This document shows positions 57,401-64,000 of a DNA stretch of 64,000 bases, one piece after another; positions within the stretch are counted from its first letter, which is position 1; every line of letters starts with the position of its first letter. The notes below the pieces were generated by a model. It did no database searches. It saw only the letters and a list, made by a program, of their open reading frames with translations, and was not told where the DNA came from. The translations under genes and the position numbers were made by a program. Source of the stretch: Merluccius polli (lineage: Eukaryota; Chordata; Actinopteri; Gadiformes; Merlucciidae); NCBI GenBank assembly GCA_030340625.1, contig JAOPHQ010003992.1, forward strand, positions 1 to 64,000. The letters run 5' to 3'.

Positions 57401-58145
57401 CTTTGAAATGCTTAACATCTTGTCATATCTTCTGGGAAACAAACATTTCTAAGTAAATAAATTAAGTGATGATGATCTTGTGATTTCTTTGCTGATTGTA
57501 CACAATGCATTTAGTGTTTTTGTTTGGTTTTTGTTTCTTTGTAGCTTTGGTTTCAGTTTGAATGCTTTGACCTCGTGACTGCAGAGGAGGCAAATATCGG
57601 GTCGCAGGCCCTACCTACAACTGGCAGTTCAGCAGGCTGGCATCTGCTCTAAAATGTTAATCTTTCATCGCAGAAATATGAATCATAGATTATGTGTCAG
57701 ATGCTCCTGTGAATGTGCTTCAGAAATGTGGTTACCTCAAACAGCGATGAGGAGCTTTATAAATATTTCTGCAGGGGGATCTGAGCAGCAGAAAGTGGGC
57801 TGTTCTGTGATAACGGTCGCAGTGCTGAAAGCATTCCTTCCACAGCCTCTACTGGGCCCTCACTAATTGGACTGAGTCAATCTGACAAACAAGCGATGAC
57901 CCAGAAAATTAGACATTCGCGAAAGGGCCGTTCACCCCAACCTGCTTGTGGGACTTTTATTTTCCTAGCAACTTATGTCTGTGTTGGCGTACATTTGGGA
58001 CTTTGGGGAATTTTTATTTTTTGACCGGGACATGAGCTAGGGCAGGTGTGGCCAATTTATTTTTCCTTTTTGTTTTATTAAGAATACAGAAGTAGTAACT
58101 TAGCTACTCCCACACACGCACTCACACACAAACACGCATGCACGC
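53450..58145. other. ahr upstream intron, part 1
   Basis: No bHLH exon seen on the minus strand. It contains GA-rich (53458-53540), CA (53808-53832), TC (54423-54475), C-run and G-run (55559-55574) repeats, and a CG-richer patch at about 54890-55460 with no exon support. Confidence 0.45.
54423..54475 (+). repeat. (TC)n microsatellite
   Basis: Perfect TC run of about 52 bases. Confidence 0.97.
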
Positions 58146-58151
58146 ACACTC

Positions 58152-58176
58152 ATGTCTCTCACACACACACACACAC

Positions 58177-58263
<87 letters not shown>
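58152..58263 (+). repeat. (CA)n microsatellite, about 110 bp
   Basis: CA run with one slip near 58180. Confidence 0.97.
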
Positions 58264-58264
<1 letters not shown>

Positions 58265-58326
58265 ACACTACCCCCAACCTCCCCTTAAGCACTCCTACTC
58301 AGCAGGCATTTTAGAGGCTTATATAC

Positions 58327-58330
<4 letters not shown>

Positions 58331-58397
<67 letters not shown>
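58331..58397 (+). repeat. (TG)n microsatellite, about 67 bp
   Basis: Perfect TG run 67 bases after the CA run; the two are complementary. Confidence 0.97.
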
Positions 58398-58400
<3 letters not shown>

Positions 58401-58665
58401 AGCTGAAGGAGTGGGATCTGTGCCTTTGGGGCTTTACTTTCAGCCAAACTGAATTGAAAACCATTTTGGACACTGCTAATATTTATCAAATATTTAACAA
58501 TTTTCAATTTGGCCCACCGTGCTATTTTATAACGGGATTAAGGAGATTTACCCAATCTCGAAATGTGACCCTGCCATTGAAAAGAGGCTAGAGTGACAAA
58601 GAGGCCGAATGTTACATGACCTGGCCACGGACATAATGCATTATTTGCATTAGAAATATTTATAA

Positions 58666-58668
<3 letters not shown>

Positions 58669-58743
<75 letters not shown>
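58669..58743 (+). repeat. (TA)n microsatellite, about 75 bp
   Basis: Perfect TA run, followed within 120 bases by a (TTA)n run at about 58860-58896. Confidence 0.97.
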
Positions 58744-58744
<1 letters not shown>

Positions 58745-58855
58745 TGTATATATATTTAATAAATATTAATTGCAATTTTTCATTCTTGTTATATACATTT
58801 GTATTGTTAGAAATAAACTAATATATAATTAATAGTAGATTTATATTGAAATGTA

Positions 58856-58897
<42 letters not shown>

Positions 58898-60575
58898 AAT
58901 GATATATTGTAACTATTGCTATGATGAGTAATTCTAATAATAATATCAAATTAAAGCAATAATATGTAATAATAATATGAATGATTAATCTGCCAGAGAT
59001 TATAGATAGGCAAAAGATCTGCCATTATGCCAGTATCCATTTGCTGCAGTCTCTCTCTGTAATTTTCATAAACAAGTAATAAAATAATAATAAAAGTATA
59101 ATAAAAGTATTTTTTAAATAATCGAAGAATTATAATTTGAAAAGCATAATTCTTTATATAAAATATGGCCTGGTAATTATTCCCTAAAAACCACAAGCCA
59201 CGTCCTCCTTCCCGAAGCATTAATTGCATGTGATGTGGGGCCTCTCGCAGAGCGGCGCTCGCTGCAGCCGTCTGGTTTGTTTACTCCACATATTGCACAT
59301 CTCTGTTGTCACGTCATGCGGAATAACAACTGCACAAATCTCAACCGTGAAGCCGTGCTATATTTGGATGGCACTAACAAAACATATTAAGTCCACTGGG
59401 GGATGTGGGGGCCTATTGTGAAAGTGCAACCCCCCACACAACCCATCCTCCCCCCCACCCCCTCACCCCCACACCCCTGCACTCTCCCCCTACCCTTTTG
59501 AAAGTCTCCGGATCCGCTCGTTCCACTGGCCACACCCAGATGACCCGTTGCTGGCATAGTGGAGGATGATAGGGGCTACATTGCTAAGGTTTACTTTGGA
59601 TCCATGCCATGACTCGCTCACCCCCTGCAGGAAGCTGGCGCTGTGTCATTAAGCAGTGAATTCGTCGTAGCTGTTGTCCACATACGAGTGCACAGAGTGC
59701 ATCGTGCGTGCGCAGGGCGCTGCGGCGCAGCACACATATGTGTGTGTGAGAGTATCTGTGTGTGTTAATTATTCCATCGGTGTGTGAGTGAATGGCCTTC
59801 TCTCTGACTCACGGGCGGAGTAAATATAGCCCGCTTCAACCTCCCTGCCCTGCACACACTGCAGTAAATGAACACGCGATGCACACGCAAAACCCTGCAT
59901 CCGCTGACATACACATGGATGCACGCAAGCGGCTGCAGCGCCGCCCACCGCCGCCCACCCCTCCCCACACGCCTGGTAATGCAGTGCAGAAGCATGCATC
60001 CTCCTACAGCGACGCGGTCTCCCCAGGGTTTTTTTCCCTGGATCACATGGTTGCATATTTGCTTGCGAGCCGTCGCTATACTCAGAGAGGTGGGCGGTGA
60101 TGAGGAGATGGGATTTGGGCAGGATTGGGGGGGGGGGGGGGGGGGCATTCCCGATTACACCCTCCCTCCCTCCCTGCCCCACCAGTAGCCTGCATACCAC
60201 AAAGCACCCATAGAGTGTGTCTCGAGTGTGGCTTATGAACCCGTGCTCAGAAGGGGTGGGAGAGTGGTGGGGGAGGGCGAGGGGGAGAGAGAGAGAGAGA
60301 GAGAGGGGAGGGGTCAGGGGGGGTCTTCGTGAAGGGATGACCCACTACCGATCACTTAGTGCACATAAGCTCCACCCACTCATCTGCATGCTAACAAGCG
60401 ACAATACAGGAAGGGGGGGGGCGGGGAGCGGAGGGGGAAGGGAGAGGAGGGGTGGCGTCCCCCCCCCCCCCCCCCTCCGACCAGGACATAACCTGACAGG
60501 TCACAAGACTTTTCATGACAGCCACGCAGCTTATATAACAAAATGTGCATCCCGGTGAACACAACAACGCACAAG

Positions 60576-60617
<42 letters not shown>

Positions 60618-61165
60618 CTACTATGTTGAACTATGTTGTGGCTACAGCGGGCGAGAGTCTTCCAGCTGCTGGGGGATCCACCGGCTCCTATCCCTGCCAT
60701 TTTTAGGAGGAATTACTCATTAAAAAACAAGGATCTGCGTCCACTTAATTCATTTTCAGGTATTAGTGCATCGTATTCACAAGTGTCACATTAATTAGGC
60801 TTAAACAAACCTTAAGAAGGGACCGTCTCGAAGCTTTCATTAACGACCGACCGTCTTACAGACGATTCGTTCTGCAGTGCAAAGAGCATAACAACACCAT
60901 ATCCGACATCCCATTAAGGGTATACCACTTTATATTATTCATTTTTTATATGCCGAACTTGAGCCGAAGACAGTTACGTAACGTGTGTGTGCGTCTATCT
61001 ATTTATGGAAGACGGCGCTTTCACAACGGTATTATGATAATGGTTCACCTTAGGAAAACCTGTGAGAGAGTAAGTTCCCCTTCGCTACCCTTGAATCGAT
61101 GTAAAAAAAAAAAAATATATATATATATAAACTGAATGTTAGTGGCGCATGTTCAAGTGCTGCTC
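58744..61165. other. ahr upstream intron, part 2
   Basis: It holds (TTA)n, a G-run at about 60127-60146, GA runs at about 60284-60304 and 60580-60613, and a C-run at about 60460-60476. No exon is supported on either strand. Confidence 0.45.
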
Positions 61166-61262
61166 TCACGTTTACATTATATTTACATTAATTCATTTAG
61201 CAGGCGGTTTTATTCAAAGCCACTTAGAAGTGACGTTGAATAAGCAAAGGATGTAATAACGA
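61166..61262 (-). mobile_element. SINE/LINE 3'-tail fragment, inverted
   Basis: TTCATTTAGCAGGCGGTTTT followed by ATTCAAAGCCACTTAGAAGT is the reverse complement of the common fish retroposon tail (aagtcgctttggataaaagcgtctgctaaatga type). The body was not identified. Confidence 0.6.
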
Positions 61263-62626
61263 GCAACTACAAAGTTTAAGTGCCCGCATATGAGCAGGTG
61301 TATTACCGCAGGAATGTCCTGACGTTCCTTGACACATTTAACAGAAAAACACACAGGCGGATGAATCCCTTTTGAAATCCATAGAGAGATTATAACATCC
61401 TAATCTGTGTCGGTATTTATCGTAAACGAACGGTATCGCAAAAGGCATCAGCCATGATGCACCATGAAACATTAGGCTATGAGATGATCGCGGGATTATC
61501 CACCTCCATCGCTGTCGAATGCTCCCAACAAACGAGGAGCACACAGATGAACCAAGGAAAAGAGCTCTGGTCTGAATCCACTGAATCCGTGAACGAGATC
61601 ACTTTTCTTTGGTTCATCTGTGTGACGATACCGATCACCATCAGAAGAAACATATACCAATGAGAAAACTATAGAGGTTAGGAGTTCAACCGAAGTAGAA
61701 AGACTAGGCCAACGTCATGAGCACTAATTCATGTTACAGGGCACCAGCAGTGCCCTAGTAACCTTTGCAGCATGATCAAGGATATTCGACAAACAAGTGT
61801 AACATATTGAACAGTTTACATTGAATTGCATGGCCACAGTGGCCAGACTAGTGATTACGACCATTCAAATCCACTGCTGTGCGTTTGTCATTTGGTCCAC
61901 AAACATGGCCGGCTATCTTGACCACACCTGACTTCCCCCACATCTCCGCTTGTTAAACCCCTGCGTCGGCTCATTGGATCCTTATGGTTCAATTATTGTA
62001 TTTCTTACACACTGGCTGACCCCACCTTGGGTTACTTCTCGCCGCCAAACCCCAGGGACCGGACAAGAGAATGGGACATAGAAAGAAAAGGAGGACAATA
62101 AAGACGCTTGTTTCTAGGGCAATGGCAACCCTTCCAAGAGCGCCCGGGGCGTTCTTATTGGTTTAGTTATGTCATCCGGGATCGCGTCTCTCCTCCGCAG
62201 ACAGGGACACAGGGGTAGGGTGGAGGCCGCCGCTCACATCCCTCCTCACATTCAATCAACAAAACATCAGTCAACCCCAATTCTAAAGTTTCATTTGCTG
62301 GTGTTTAGAAAATCCGGAGGGACGGGGTTTGCATATTTAGACCATTTGAGAGTGTGTAAGGTAAATATTGGGTTTGAGGCTTAAGTAGAGTAGTAGTTAG
62401 GCAGATTAGTGGGAGGGGGTATGTCGCTTTTATTTATGTTTTCCTGGAAGTCCAGGCCACGCCACTGTTTTCAATTGTTTCTCGATGATACGTTTTCAAC
62501 AGGAAAAAAGACATTGCATTTACACATGGCAGATCTATTGTCCAATTTGAGACTCTGAGTGCAAATCCAGCAGCTCGCAAGGGTCAAGTATTGTAAATAC
62601 TGTGTGTCTGTGTGCAGGCTCATGTA

Positions 62627-62663
<37 letters not shown>

Positions 62664-64000
62664 TGTGTGCAGGCTCATGTACCGTGTGTGTGTGTGTGTG
62701 TGTGTGCGTGTGCATGTGCATGTTTAGCTTCCGTACATACTGTGTATTGACCGGGGTTTGTGTTTTATTCGACAGCGGTTTGTTTACTTGACCTTGACCA
62801 TGCGTTGACTGAATGAGGGCGAAACAACCTTGGATTTGGCCCCACTCTGCACACAAAGAAACAGCAGGGAGCCCCCCCCCCCCCTAAGAGGTGTGGCGGA
62901 GGGCCACGTGTAACGAAGGAGATGCCGCAGAGAGTGGGGAAACGAGCACAATACGCTAATAGACCGTATCATCTGTTCTCCACGGTGGATTATCACGGGA
63001 CAACAAGCCACTCGGGGAGGAGGAAAGCTGCTGCTGCTGCCAGCATGTGTGTGTGTGTGTGTGTGTGCGTGTGTATTCCCCCCCCCCCCGCCGTTTAAGC
63101 GGAGTGACACTCTCGGCCCACAATGGGGAAACCGGGTGAGGGAGGGAGAGAGAGAGAGAAGCCAGTGACACGCAAAATGCGGCGAACGGACCACAACAGA
63201 GCCGAACACTTTGACTTTCATTAGTGTCCCGAGCGCGTGCACACACACACACACACACACAAACACACAAACAACAAAAACAGAAATAACAACGCAGATG
63301 GAAGACATATGTAAGTGGACGTGAGGGGAAACAGATGATATTTCCATATTGGATCATTGGGAACAGGCTTGACCCTCTGTAATGGTTGCGTTGGCCGTTT
63401 GGTTTTTAAATTTATTTATATATTTTGATTGGTTTTTGATCAGCTGACAACGGCAAATCAAATGGAACTTACAAATTCTGAGCCTCCCTTTGATTCTCCT
63501 TGGTTGGACAGAAAGCAGTTATTGCATTTCATATGATGGAGGAAAGTTCCCAGAATGGCTCTCGGTAAACTCTGTGTGCACAATACAGACTGTGACAGAT
63601 GCAAACGTGGTTCTGCTGCGGAGGACGGCACCATGAGCCTCTCGGAGTGAGGATTTGAGGGGTTATTAATGTGGACCCGTCCAGGAGGAATGGATAAGCA
63701 CAGAGTCTGACACTGATAAAGATGGCAGCTGGGCTGCATAATACTGTCAGACAGATTAACTTAGCTCTGCTAAGGCTTTGTTCCACACACACACATATTT
63801 AATTACTCCCATGGCCAAAACTCAAGTTTGAAGTACAATTACACATACAAGAAAACCCCCTACTCTTTATTTGTGATCTGTTGTTATCTTTTTCATAATT
63901 TAACCATTTTAGTATTGTTGGGTTGTTCTCATCAATAAAAAAAAGCCCTGATACACATTATACCACTCATACTACCATTTGTAACATGCGTATAATATCT
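61263..64000. other. ahr upstream intron, part 3
   Basis: It contains GT runs near 62630-62709 and 63046-63075, a CA run at about 63238-63260 and C-runs near 62875 and 63080. No gene or RNA feature supported. Confidence 0.4.

Overview
The window looks like nuclear DNA from a ray-finned (teleost) fish. It has spliced vertebrate genes with GT-AG introns, very dense simple repeats (dozens of CA/GT, TA, GA and poly-C/poly-G tracts), and fish-type DNA transposons and MITEs. The repeat density would suit a gadiform-like genome, but that is only an inference. All functional calls rest on translating exons by eye and matching remembered protein families; no search was run.

Layout, left to right. (1) 1-4.3 kb: the 3' end of the pyridoxal kinase gene pdxk (+), whose last two coding exons are at 2497-2563 and 2886-2998, with a decayed hAT-type transposase in the preceding intron. 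(2) 5.2-26.1 kb: agpat3 (+), encoding a 1-acylglycerol-3-phosphate acyltransferase of 377 residues. It has a CpG-island promoter near 5.25-5.95 kb, a probable alternative first exon near 13.5 kb, and eight coding exons between 19768 and 25877. Its long first intron carries a 912-bp element with near-identical 197-bp inverted arms, a dense TTACGTAA array, a TTAA-flanked MITE and a Harbinger element nested inside a hAT-like MITE. (3) 26-31 kb: no gene, possibly an extended agpat3 3'UTR. (4) 31.2-32.9 kb (+): a compact four-exon gene that I do not recognise, predicted to encode about 85 residues, with a CCAAT box, a TATA-like box, a start codon abutting a splice donor and a poly(A) signal. (5) 33-37.5 kb: repeats and two weak exon candidates. 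(6) 37.6-53.45 kb (-): the aryl hydrocarbon receptor gene (AHR family), nine coding exons from just before PAS-A to the stop codon. The bHLH-encoding exons were not found and presumably lie beyond 64 kb. (7) 53.45-64 kb: the large AHR intron, full of simple repeats.

The genes do not form one pathway: pdxk makes the vitamin B6 cofactor, agpat3 acts in ER phospholipid synthesis and ahr is a ligand-activated transcription factor. PDXK and AGPAT3 are both on human 21q22.3, which supports the first two calls. AHR is on human 7p, so its position here is a teleost arrangement. The best candidates for something undescribed are the small gene at 31.3-32.8 kb and the TTACGTAA array at 7.8-8.5 kb.
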